64,000 nt of DNA from Pyrus communis (lineage: Eukaryota; Streptophyta; Magnoliopsida; Rosales; Rosaceae). Below the pieces are notes generated by a model. That model did not search any database and had not been told where the DNA came from. It saw only the letters and a program-made list of their open reading frames with translations. The DNA is taken from NCBI RefSeq assembly GCF_963583255.1, contig NC_084805.1, positions 1,566,560-1,630,559 of the forward strand, in the 5' to 3' direction. The translations under genes and the position numbers were made by a program. Shown piece after piece: positions 54,968 through 64,000 of this stretch (positions are counted from its first letter, which is position 1; each line of letters starts with the position of its first letter).

Positions 54968-57815
54968 TTTTATTACCATATTTGCTTAAGGCACATAGAG
55001 TGCACAGCACAACTTATAACAAAACAGCAACGTTATGTTTTCGTCGTGGTAGAAACCCAACATACACAAGAAAATTAAAGAAGTGCCACCAGGTGGTCAT
55101 CTGGTTTATTTATAATACTTGGACTCCAAGCAAACGAGCACGCAACAAGGTAAATACAGTTAAGGTGCTGGTACGATGATGGGAGGTGAAATGTGCGACT
55201 CAACGTCCCATAGCTCCAAAACCCCATGAACAAAGTCATAGTAACCACCCCTGAGCGCTAGGTTTTTCTCCGCAAGCGCCTTTTGAACGTAAGGGTAAGT
55301 TTGTAGGTTTATCAGCGACAAATTTACTGCTTCCTGCATAAAAATTGTCATTCAACAAGATGTTTAAGTGAGATTAATGTCATAACTCATGGAAGCGCAC
55401 GCACACACCTCAGCTGGTCACTAAAAATTATTTCATTTGCAAAAAGTGAATCGAGCGTAAATGGCCTTCCAAATATTTCGTCAATCCAAGATCGAATTAA
55501 TATCTTACCCTTGCACAATCCTCACATTGTTCCTCAAAAGTGGTGCCACCTTGTCCATTTGCTATAACCTTAGCCTTGGCGGGTAAACCAATTTTGACCC
55601 ATTCATCTATGAAGTCACTGCATATTCCAGTCAAATGGTTAAGGATGCAAAACTATATACCATTAGCAAGTTCTAATGATCTCAGTTCATTGCTAAAAAA
55701 ATGATTAGGCTGGGCTTTTTGCTATATACTCTTTGACCATCCTAAAAATGCTAACAAATATCCAAATTAACAGGTCTTATATTGCATCCTCGTAAACGAT
55801 TATGATTAATCATCTTCCATAATCTACAACTTTTGTGTGTAAAAAGCCTTACAAGGGAACACGATTATCCTCAGGGTGACTCATAAGCCTCTGTATCCCA
55901 CCACAACGACTGTGTCCAATTACCAAAATATTTGTCACCTGTTCAATTTCCTTCTTGTTAGCATTCAATTCACACTATTTTAGTAACAAGTGAAGAGAAA
56001 AGGACTAGGAGTTATTAATTCAATAAATTAAAAGACTTTTGGAATGTTTACCAGGAGTTGTGTAATAGCATATTCTATAACTGCTCCAACTCCTGCGTAT
56101 TTCAGCTGTAAAGATATTAAAAAAAAAAAAAATTATTTTCGTAGTCAGATGCATGACAATTATGTGATTTATGAGAAATTATTTTCTCAAAGTTCAATAT
56201 TATTTTGAACGCGAAACTGACACACTTGCTCATACAGTTTCTAATACAGTTGTGCGTTACTATTATATAATGTAGAGAGTAATGGACCTGATTGAATGCA
56301 GGAACCATGTTTGCAATGTTGCGAGCCATGAAGGCCTCCCCAGGTTGGAAACTAAGGATATGTGAGGGGCTCACTCGGGAGTCCGAGCATGCAAATACCA
56401 GAAACTGCGTTGGGAATTAGCAACAAAAAGATTAATTAAACATTTCTTGGTCTATTTATTCTAATTAAGATGTTACAGCCAAATATTACCTTGGGGCTTT
56501 GTCCATTGGCAAGCTCCTTGTAGTAATCTGGGTATTTTCTGTAAGATCAGTAGACATTATGCTTTCGAATCTATTAGATATATAGCAAATATGTACAATA
56601 ATTAATTATTTTGATATAATAATAAAGAAAATAGTGAAATTACTCGAATTTGTTGACCCTGAAGTTGATGAAGCCATCTACAATCCTTCGAACTGGGTCG
56701 AAATGACCATTAGCAGGTCTTTGCAACTCAGCCATCAACTTCTCAATTTTGGCAGCAACCACATCGTCCAGCTCTTCCTTCTCACTGCAACCATGCCAAC
56801 CAAGATTATCATTAATTTCATCGTCCCATGCATATATTTTAAGCCACCAACAACCTTTTGTAGCCTTTAACAAAAACAAATTGAAGACTAAATTTTTTCT
56901 TGTTAGATATATAGTTTATATGTTAAAGTTTGGAATTGGTCCATGAACTTTCACCCTAGTTTATATTTAGTCCCTACACTAAAAATTCGTTAATTTAATT
57001 TGGTTCTTAAATTTAACAAAAATATGCACAGTTTTGAGTTCACAGACGGAATCTAAAATAGGACCAATTCTAAATTTTTACTTTTACATGTTATATTGTC
57101 AAACGTCAATATCTAATATTTTCATAAAGTGGATGGTTAGACCAAAGATCATGGATGAAGTCAATAAGTAGGCAAACCTGAGGAGATTTTTCAGGCGTTG
57201 AATAGCTAATTGGCTTGCCATTTTGTCTACTTTCTTTCCTGCAAATTCAAGAATCCCGACCATATTAGTTTACATTGAAATGTACTATATGTGTTTCTCC
57301 TTAATCTCGACGGCACAAAAAAAAAAATGTAAATAAGAAACTGAGAAAGTCCCAAGCGGTGGGAAAGAAGCCAAAATTAACCCTGAACAAAATTCAAAAC
57401 AAAACAAGACCAGGCAAACCATTTGTTTCCCTTCTTGGCACCTATATTTATTTTTGTTTTTTTATTTTCTTTTAATTTATTTAACTCAAAGGCCAAATTA
57501 ATAAGGATTGTATATTTGAGTAGTTCCTCTAAGCATTAACTAGGTTTTTAGTTTTATAAGTTATATTGAATCAAACTCGAAATCCCTAGTGCAAGAGTTA
57601 AATTTCTATGACCAATAATTTTTATAATTCAATTAAATAAGAGTTTTCATCGAAAGTATATTAATTAAACTGGTTTGAGCACTAAGGAAAGAACTAGAAC
57701 TAATTATCCATATATGTAAGTTCTGCCAGAGTTTACAGTACTAAGCACGCTCATACACTCACACATGATATATAGTTTGAGTAGAAACATAGAAATTCAT
57801 ATTAATCTCTTGCAT
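54968..57815 (-). repeat. Tandem duplication unit A containing a beta carbonic anhydrase gene
   Basis: Exons, introns, the 3' flank from about 54,968 (tttattaccatatttg) and the 5' flank to at least 57,800 resemble unit B at 61,266-64,000. Intron sequences and even flanking phrases are shared (for example aaatgctaacaaatatccaa in both copies), so the duplication is fairly recent. The units are about 6.3 kb apart. Confidence 0.85.
55160..57221 (-). CDS. Beta carbonic anhydrase, cytosolic type, copy 1
   Basis: Eight coding exons join in frame to 257 residues: 57178-57221, 56644-56784, 56490-56538, 56288-56404, 56052-56105, 55853-55938, 55509-55617, 55160-55333. The enzyme interconverts CO2 and bicarbonate using zinc. 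Ligands Cys84, His144 and Cys147 lie in [12 protein letters not shown] and VIGHSRCGG, and the Asp86/Arg88 dyad is intact. Other family blocks are [55 protein letters not shown] and [10 protein letters not shown]. At 257 residues and with no transit-peptide-like N-terminus (it starts [14 protein letters not shown]) it matches cytosolic plant beta-CAs, for which Arabidopsis relatives are about 258 aa. An acceptor (tttgcag) just before the ATG suggests a 5' UTR intron; its donor was not located. Copy 2 is its tandem duplicate. Confidence 0.93.
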
Positions 57816-57848
57816 ACCCGAAATAATTAGAACATGATTTATTCTACC

Positions 57849-57851
<3 letters not shown>

Positions 57852-57881
<30 letters not shown>
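57852..57881 (+). repeat. (AC)n microsatellite
   Basis: About 15 uninterrupted ac units upstream of carbonic anhydrase copy 1. Confidence 0.95.
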
Positions 57882-59108
57882 CCGTACGTACGTTCAAGAT
57901 ATTTTCCAAACCTAGCAGTGGAACTTAAGGAGATGAAGTTGCTTCACACATGCACATGCAACAAATACAAAACGCAGGCACATATTTGCAGTGAGTTGGG
58001 CTTCTATTTATACACCGAGTTACCGAGACTAACTGCTTTTTCTTTCTTTCTATTTCATTTTTGGGTTGAGACTAACCATTTAATCGACATGTTTTAATTA
58101 CTCTCTGAAATATTGATATTGATTGATTGGACAACTATGATAGCATTGGACCACATGTATATCGTGATTCGTGACACTATAGTAAAAAACGAAAATGACC
58201 TCTCAACTCCTAGCTAGCATCGACTATACTATCTTTGGATTTTAGATGATATTTGATATGGACAGTTACATCATTTGAATTAATTAAAATTTTAAATTTA
58301 GATCATTATTTAATAAATTAATAATTAAGAAAAATTAGCTAATTAAATAATGATTGTGTTATACGAGGAGTATTTCTATTTCATTTCTCTGGGTTTTGTA
58401 AAATTTTCAAATGATATGGATGTCCACATTAGATGTCACCTAAGGTGATATAGAAATGTGGTATAAAATCATAGTATGAATAACATTACTCTAACTGTTT
58501 TGTTTCTATGAATTCGTTTAACAGGGTAAAATGTATATTTAAGGTGGCGGCATCCAATTTTGAATGTTTCCCAATTTCTTGTTTTCTTTGTTACGTATGA
58601 CTTATAAGTTGCACGTTGTAAGTGATTAATAAAAAAAAAGTTTACTTATGCGAAGAAGTTAGTGATTATGTAGGGTTACTAGTAAGACAAAATGTGTAAT
58701 TAGCCGTCTTAGGAAATTTTTTAATCTTAAAACTCATGATTATGCCCGCAAGAAAAACGCATTTCTACTTCTTTATAGTGTCACGTAATGGCTATAATAC
58801 ACCTCTAATTTCCACTCCTACACGCAAGCGCACAAGCTGGCTGCAGGCTAGCTAACTGAGTACGTAACTCTGAGTAACGCTGTATTAACCATATTTTTTC
58901 AGAATCTGGAAGATTTTTAGAATATGTGAATCGTATTCGTTTATCGTATATTGTGCGATTAGAAATCATTTTAAATATTTTATTTAAAATTAAACACAAA
59001 CAGTACCTGATAAAAATTGATCGTATGATGTAAGATGAATGGACACGATTTACAGATCCCCAAGATCCTCGCCAAAAGGATCTGGAGAGGATCCTGTTGG
59101 ATTTTTTC

Positions 59109-59200
59109 ATACTACATTTGTATCATATTTCTAATAGAGTAGGAGTCATCAACATATGTGAGTTTCATTTTTATTAGAAATATGCTACAAATGTAGTATA
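59109..59200. repeat. Small inverted repeat
   Basis: The left arm 59,109-59,135 (atactacatttgtatcatat, then ttctaata) pairs with 59,172-59,200 (tattagaaatatgctacaaa, then tgtagtat) with few mismatches around a spacer of about 36 bp. Confidence 0.75.
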
Positions 59201-60535
59201 AAAATATGGTAAAAATAATATTTTTGTATTCAAAGTGTTGATTTAAGAAATTGATGAATTTTTCAGCTATAAAAATAACTTTAATACGCAATTTTTTTTT
59301 GTATAGTAGTCTTTTTAGTATGAAAATAGTACCAATGACATTGAATGAATTGTTACCCGGAAAATTAAGAAAATAAAATATAATAAATGAGTGTATGGTT
59401 TCATTTTTAATAAACACCTATACCCTTTGTAATAAAATTCAACACCTATCAATAATTGGTTAAGTTAGAAAAATATCGATATGGTTAGAAATGGTTCAGT
59501 GTCCCGTCTCTATAAATATGTGACAAAAAAAAAATATAAAAATAACTTTTCTCTTTGTTGATTAAACCTCGTATTTTAATAAATATTTCTTCTGTTTTAT
59601 ACATAGATAAAGATCAACGAGTGGGTAAAGATCAAGAAGTGCATGTACCCATTGAAGCTTTTTCTTATTTTCTTAGGTGAAATGGAATTTATTTTATTTG
59701 GTGAAATGGAATTTATTTTATATTTTTTCAGTTGTATTATCACATATAGGCCGTATCTCGTATTTTGTAGGTGAAAAAACTCATTCTATCTCACTGTCCT
59801 ACATTGCTCACAACCAAAAATTTCTCAAGCTTTATAACACCTAGTTCTTCTTACAAAGTAATTGGAAAGATAAATTATGGAGAGCAAAATTGGATTTGAA
59901 CTTAGAGTTTGGGCTCTAGGGTGTGATAACTATATATATATATATAATTAACTATATTTAACCATGAAAAGATGGGCCTTGGGGCTCGGGCATTAATATT
60001 AAATCAAATAATTAATATTTTAATTTCATATTTTGTTTTTTAAACGTTTTGATTTCAACAAACTCATCCTTTCGGATGAAGACTGAGAAGGTTTGAAAAA
60101 ACGATGAAGCCACACATCCCTTCTAATGCGAAAAATATACAAATTATAAATACATACAAATGCATCTCATTCAAAACACAGAAAAATCATTTTCATACTG
60201 CTGAAAGAACCACATAGAAATTCGTCAGAAACCAAATTTTCCAGTGCTCAAATATTATTTTGAATATTGAATCTTGATGAAGTAGAAACCCACCGAATTA
60301 CAAGTACAAAGTAGAGGCGAAATTCTTTTTCAAGAATATTACGGTTCGCAAGCCTCGATGGTTATTTTGTTTGTTTGATATTAGTTTTGTTTAATTCGAA
60401 TTGTATCAATATACATAGTTGTAATTTATTTAATGATTAGCATATATATATATATGTATCTCGTATTTATTTCTGCAATGTATTTATATTTGTGATTGAT
60501 TGTTGATTTTTAACCAAAATTATATAAGGAGTTGA

Positions 60536-60562
60536 GTGTGTGTGTGTGTGTGTGTGTGTGTA
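60536..60562 (+). repeat. (TG)n microsatellite
   Basis: About 13 tg units just left of the 60.6-kb MITE. Confidence 0.95.
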
Positions 60563-60574
60563 TTCTTTAAAGAA

Positions 60575-60890
60575 AGGATCCCCATTTTTTTCCGAAAAAT
60601 CTTCAATCATACTAATCATTTATTTTTTGATTTACACCTCATAATCATCCCTACAAAATATTAGCCAAATTGAAAATATTTGAGACATCTAATTGAGTTC
60701 AAGGAAATTAAAAAACACTATGTTATAAGAAACCTTGAAATTTCATCGTGACAATTAAATGTGCAAATGGTTTTGGATTGAATTGAATTTTTCCATTAAT
60801 GATCTATGAATTGAGATTAACAAAATAGACAATTCAGATCGTTGAAGTTTGATGTGGAATGACTTCCACAGCTAATTCTCATTTAAAAAA
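60575..60890. mobile_element. MITE family member 2
   Basis: In reverse orientation it resembles the 29.6-kb MITE over most of its length. Shared blocks include acatctaattgagttcaa versus atatctaattaggttcaa, tgcaaatggttttggattga versus ggacaaatggtttcagattg, and a terminal ctgtggaagtcattccacat versus ttgtggggttcgcactacat. The left terminal repeat is less well preserved. Confidence 0.7.
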
Positions 60891-60941
60891 AAAAAAATCA
60901 TTTTTTGAAAAAAATGACGGTCGGTTTCCTTAAAGAAACAT

Positions 60942-60960
60942 ATATATATATATATATATA
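60942..60960 (+). repeat. (TA)n microsatellite
   Basis: Nine to ten ta units. Confidence 0.9.
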
Positions 60961-61469
60961 AAATATCTGGCTCATCCTTTTCGTCACCGTGTCTTCTTAT
61001 AATCCATGCAAAAGAGTCTATGGTCCTAACTCCTAAGGTATGGTCCTTATTGACGATGAATGTGATGATAGAGATGATAAAAATGATACCACACCATTCC
61101 AAATTTTAATTTTGTTCTATACATCTCACATGTTAATTTACTTAACCTATTAGTGTTCATATTATGAGAAAAGTTCGCCTTATATATAACTGAAGACTTA
61201 TCTTCTTATATTTATAATACCCATAATGTAATTTGACGTTACTATAAACAGTTAATTCAATCACTAATTTATTACCATATTTGTTTTAAAGGTACATAGA
61301 GTGTACAGTACAACTTAACAAAAGATACAATGTCATACTTTCATCGAGGTAAAAAACCCAACATACGCAAGCAAATTAAAGAAGGGCCACCAGGTGTTCA
61401 TCTACTTTATTTATAATCACCCTTGTTGAGATGCATATACACCTCGACTGCAAGCAAACGAACATGCAG

Positions 61470-63376
61470 TTAAGGTGTTGGTACGATGATGGGAGGTGAA
61501 ATGTGCGACCCAACCTCCCATAGCTCCAAAACCCCATGAATAAAGTCATAGTAACCACCCCTGAGTGCTAGGTTTTTGTCCGAGAGCGCCTTTTGAACGT
61601 AAGGGTAACTTTGTAGGTTTACCAGTGACAAATTTACTGCTTCCTGCATCATTCAAGAAGATGTTAAATGAGATTTAATGTCATAACTATGGAAGCGCGC
61701 ACACGCACCTTAGCTAGTCACTGGCAATTATTTCATTTGCAAAAAGTGAATCAAGCGTAAATGGCCTTTCAAATATTTCATCAATCTAAGATTGAATGTC
61801 TTACCCTTGCACAATCCTCACATTGTTCTTCAATATCGGCGTCCCCTTCCTTTGCTATAACCTTTGCCTTGGCGGGTAAACCTATTTTGACCCATTCGTC
61901 TATGAAGTCACTGCATATTCCAATGACATGGTTAATGGATTCAAAATTATATAACATTAGCAAGTTCTATAATGATCTCAGTTCATTGCTTAAATGACTA
62001 CGGTGGGTTTTTTGCTATACTTTTCGACCATTCTAAAAATGCTAACAAATATCCAAATTAACAGGTCTTAAGTTGCATCCTTGTAAACGATTATGATTAA
62101 TTATTTTCCATAATCTACAACTTTTGTGTGTAAAAAGACTTACAAGGGAACAGAGTTATCCTCAGGGTGAGTCATAAGCCTCTTTATCCCACCACAATGA
62201 CTGTGTCCGATTACCAAAATATTTGTTACCTGTTCAATTTTCTTCTTGTTAGCATTCGATTCATAAATATTTTAGTAACACGTGATCAAGAGAAAAGAAC
62301 TAAGAGTTATTAATTTAACAAATTAAAAGACTTGGAATGTTCACCCCCAGTACTGTAATAGCATATTCTATGACTGCTCCAACTCCTGCATATTTCAGCT
62401 GTAAAGATATAAAAATAAATAAAAATTATTTTTCGTAGTCGGATGCATCACTATTATGTGATAAGTTATCAGAAATGAAGTTCAATATTATTTTGGACAC
62501 GAAAATGACACACTTGCTCACGTATAGTTTCTAATACAGGTGTGCGTTACTATTATATAATGTAGAGAGTAATAGACCTGATTGAATGCAGGAACCATGT
62601 TCGCAATGTTGCGAACCATGAAGGCCTCCCCAGGTTGGAAACTAAGGATATGTGAGGGGCTCACTCGGGAGTCCGAGCATGCAAATACCAGAAACTGCAT
62701 TGGAAATTAGCAACAAAAAGATTAAACAGTTCTTGGTCTACTTATTTTAAGATGTTACAGCCAAATAGTACCTTGGGGTTTTGTCCTTTGGCAAGCTCGT
62801 TGTAGTAATCTGGGTATTTTCTGTAAGATCAGAAAGAAAATTAATTAAAAAGGAAAAAAATGTACAACAAATTATTTGAGTTTGCTCTCCCGCAAATTAT
62901 GAGTTTTAAATTTCCAAAAATTGGTCTAAGGCATACATTGCTTGCATAAACTCAATTATACATCCTTAAACACAGTTTTTAAAATTTAGAAGACATTATG
63001 GTTTCGAATCTATTAGATATATAGCAAATATGTACAACAGTTAATTATTTTCATAAAATAATAAAGAAAATAGTCAAGTTACTCGAATTTGTTGATCCTG
63101 AAGTTGATGAAGCCATCTACAATCCTTTGAACTGGGTCAAAATGATCATCCGGTCTTTGCAGTTCAGCCGTCAACTTCTCAATTTTGGCCGCAACCACAT
63201 TGTCCAGCTCTTCCTTCTCACTGCAACCATGCCAACCAAGATTATGATTAATTTCATCATCCCATGATATTTTCATAAGATGGATGGTTAGACCAAAGAT
63301 CATGCATGAAGTCAACAAGTAGCTAGGCAAACCTGAGGAGATTTTTCAGGCGTTGAATAGCTAATTGGCTTGCCAT
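61470..63376 (-). CDS. Beta carbonic anhydrase, cytosolic type, copy 2
   Basis: Eight coding exons in the same phases as copy 1 give 255 residues: 63333-63376, 63083-63220, 62772-62820, 62578-62694, 62345-62398, 62144-62229, 61805-61910, 61470-61643. Two single-codon losses relative to copy 1 (in exons 2 and 7) keep the frame. Zinc ligands Cys83, His143 and Cys146 and the Asp85/Arg87 dyad are intact (FACSDSR, GHSHCGG). Differences from copy 1 sit mostly outside the active site: [16 protein letters not shown] versus [16 protein letters not shown], and [12 protein letters not shown] versus [13 protein letters not shown]. The donor of exon 5 is ggg/gtgaac, weaker than the ctg/gtaaac of copy 1. 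It appears functional. Confidence 0.92.
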
Positions 63377-63802
63377 TTTGTCTACTTTCGTTCCTGCAAA
63401 TTCAAAAATCACGACCTTATTAGTTTACATGGAAATGTATTATATGTGTTTCTCCTTAATCTCGAGGGCACCAAAAAAAAAATCTGTAAATAAGAAAATG
63501 AGAGAGTGCCAAACTGCTAACCGGTGGAAAAGAAACCAATTTTTTTTCTTCCAAAAATTAACCCCGAACAAAAATCAAAACAAAACAAGACTAGGCAAAC
63601 CATTTTTTTTCCATCTTCGCAGTTCTCACCCATATTTATTTCTGTTTTTATTTTATTTTTATCTTCTTTTAATTTATTCAACTGAAAGGCCAAATGATAA
63701 AGGATGTGTAGGAAGAGAAAATGCATGTGCATGTATCTCTTCTTGAAAAAAAAAAAAAAAGGCATTGTGCGAAGTGAGACAACACAAAATTGGCAAGGAA
63801 AT

Positions 63803-63807
<5 letters not shown>

Positions 63808-63840
<33 letters not shown>
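63808..63840 (+). repeat. (TA)n microsatellite
   Basis: About 16 ta units upstream of carbonic anhydrase copy 2; a related but shorter tract is not seen at the same place in unit A. Confidence 0.95.
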
Positions 63841-63843
<3 letters not shown>

Positions 63844-64000
63844 GTATATTTCAGTTGTTTCTCTAAGCATTAACCGGAAAAATAATATATATAGTTGTAT
63901 ATTTGAGTTGTTCCTGTTTGAAATGCAGAAGTGCATCCAGTTCATAAAAGCAAAACTGTAATATGATAATATAGTATGAGTAGAAACGTAGATATTCATA

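Larger units (their letters stand above)
57816..61264. other. Intergenic region between the carbonic anhydrase copies
   Basis: No gene. It holds an (AC)n tract, a (TG)n tract, (TA)n tracts, an inverted repeat near 59.1-59.2 kb and a MITE at 60.6-60.9 kb. The short frames near 58,805-59,417 lack any recognised family and are AT-driven. Confidence 0.5.
61266..64000 (-). repeat. Tandem duplication unit B containing a beta carbonic anhydrase gene
   Basis: Matches unit A from the 3' flank (tttattaccatatttg near 61,268) through all introns to the window end, where atgagtagaaacgtag still parallels gagtagaaacatag of unit A. The right limit of the duplication is therefore beyond the window. Unit B has an extra ~160 bp in the second intron (about 62,840-63,000). 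Confidence 0.85.

Noticed and set aside
63517..63999. 160-codon minus-strand ORF at the right edge
   Set aside because: Runs through a (TA)n tract and upstream sequence of carbonic anhydrase copy 2; composition is low-complexity Ile/Tyr/Phe.
1..64000. tRNA genes
   Set aside because: Only SINE-like A and B boxes were seen; no segment folds into a full cloverleaf by eye.

Overview
This is a nuclear plant sequence. It is AT-rich between genes, has intron-rich genes with GT/AG junctions, and contains plant-specific families: extensin, an ACT-domain Raf-like kinase, an F-box protein and a plant-type beta carbonic anhydrase. The repeats (a Cassandra-type LTR carrying 5S rRNA-like sequence, Tat-lineage Ty3/gypsy, Mutator-like elements with captured gene pieces, LINE and SINE remnants) fit a eudicot. 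The overall look suggests Rosaceae, perhaps the apple/pear tribe, but that is inference.

Layout. From 1 to 6.2 kb the window is gene-free, with a foldback element (2.35-2.75 kb) and a Pack-MULE-like element (3.59-4.82 kb) holding a broken antisense CAF1 deadenylase fragment. An extensin gene lies at 6.32-7.66 kb (+) with an intron in its 3' UTR. From 8.3 to 14.9 kb there are MITEs and a putative solo LTR. From 27.1 down to 14.9 kb (-) lies a complete 15-exon ACT-domain protein kinase of the STY8/STY17/STY46 type (515 aa as reconstructed). Its introns host a solo LTR and a truncated LINE with an 18-bp target-site duplication. From 27.2 to 37.1 kb there are repeats: an old duplication of the kinase upstream region, a SINE, MITEs, a Cassandra solo LTR, and a Mutator-like end.

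From 37,099 to 50,893 lies one LTR retrotransposon of 13.8 kb inserted into that Mutator-like terminus. It has 1,125-bp LTRs differing at only two positions by eye and a GTACC target-site duplication. It reads on the minus strand (gag, protease, RT, two RNase H domains, integrase). On its opposite strand, between integrase and the 3' LTR, is a separate five-exon gene for a protein of about 1,020 aa with a plant-mobile-domain-like N-terminal half, with its own TATA box and splice sites. The gag-pol frame is broken by two in-frame stops and a 19-bp duplication although the LTRs look very young.

From 51 to 64 kb there are a SINE, a LINE RNase H remnant, an intronless F-box gene (52.67-53.76 kb, +), a small deleted copy of kinase intron sequence (54.46-54.67 kb), and two tandem beta carbonic anhydrase genes (55.16-57.22 and 61.47-63.38 kb, both -). 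Each has eight coding exons and an intact zinc site. The host genes are not an operon and show no shared pathway. The most unusual object is the antisense spliced gene carried by the young retrotransposon.
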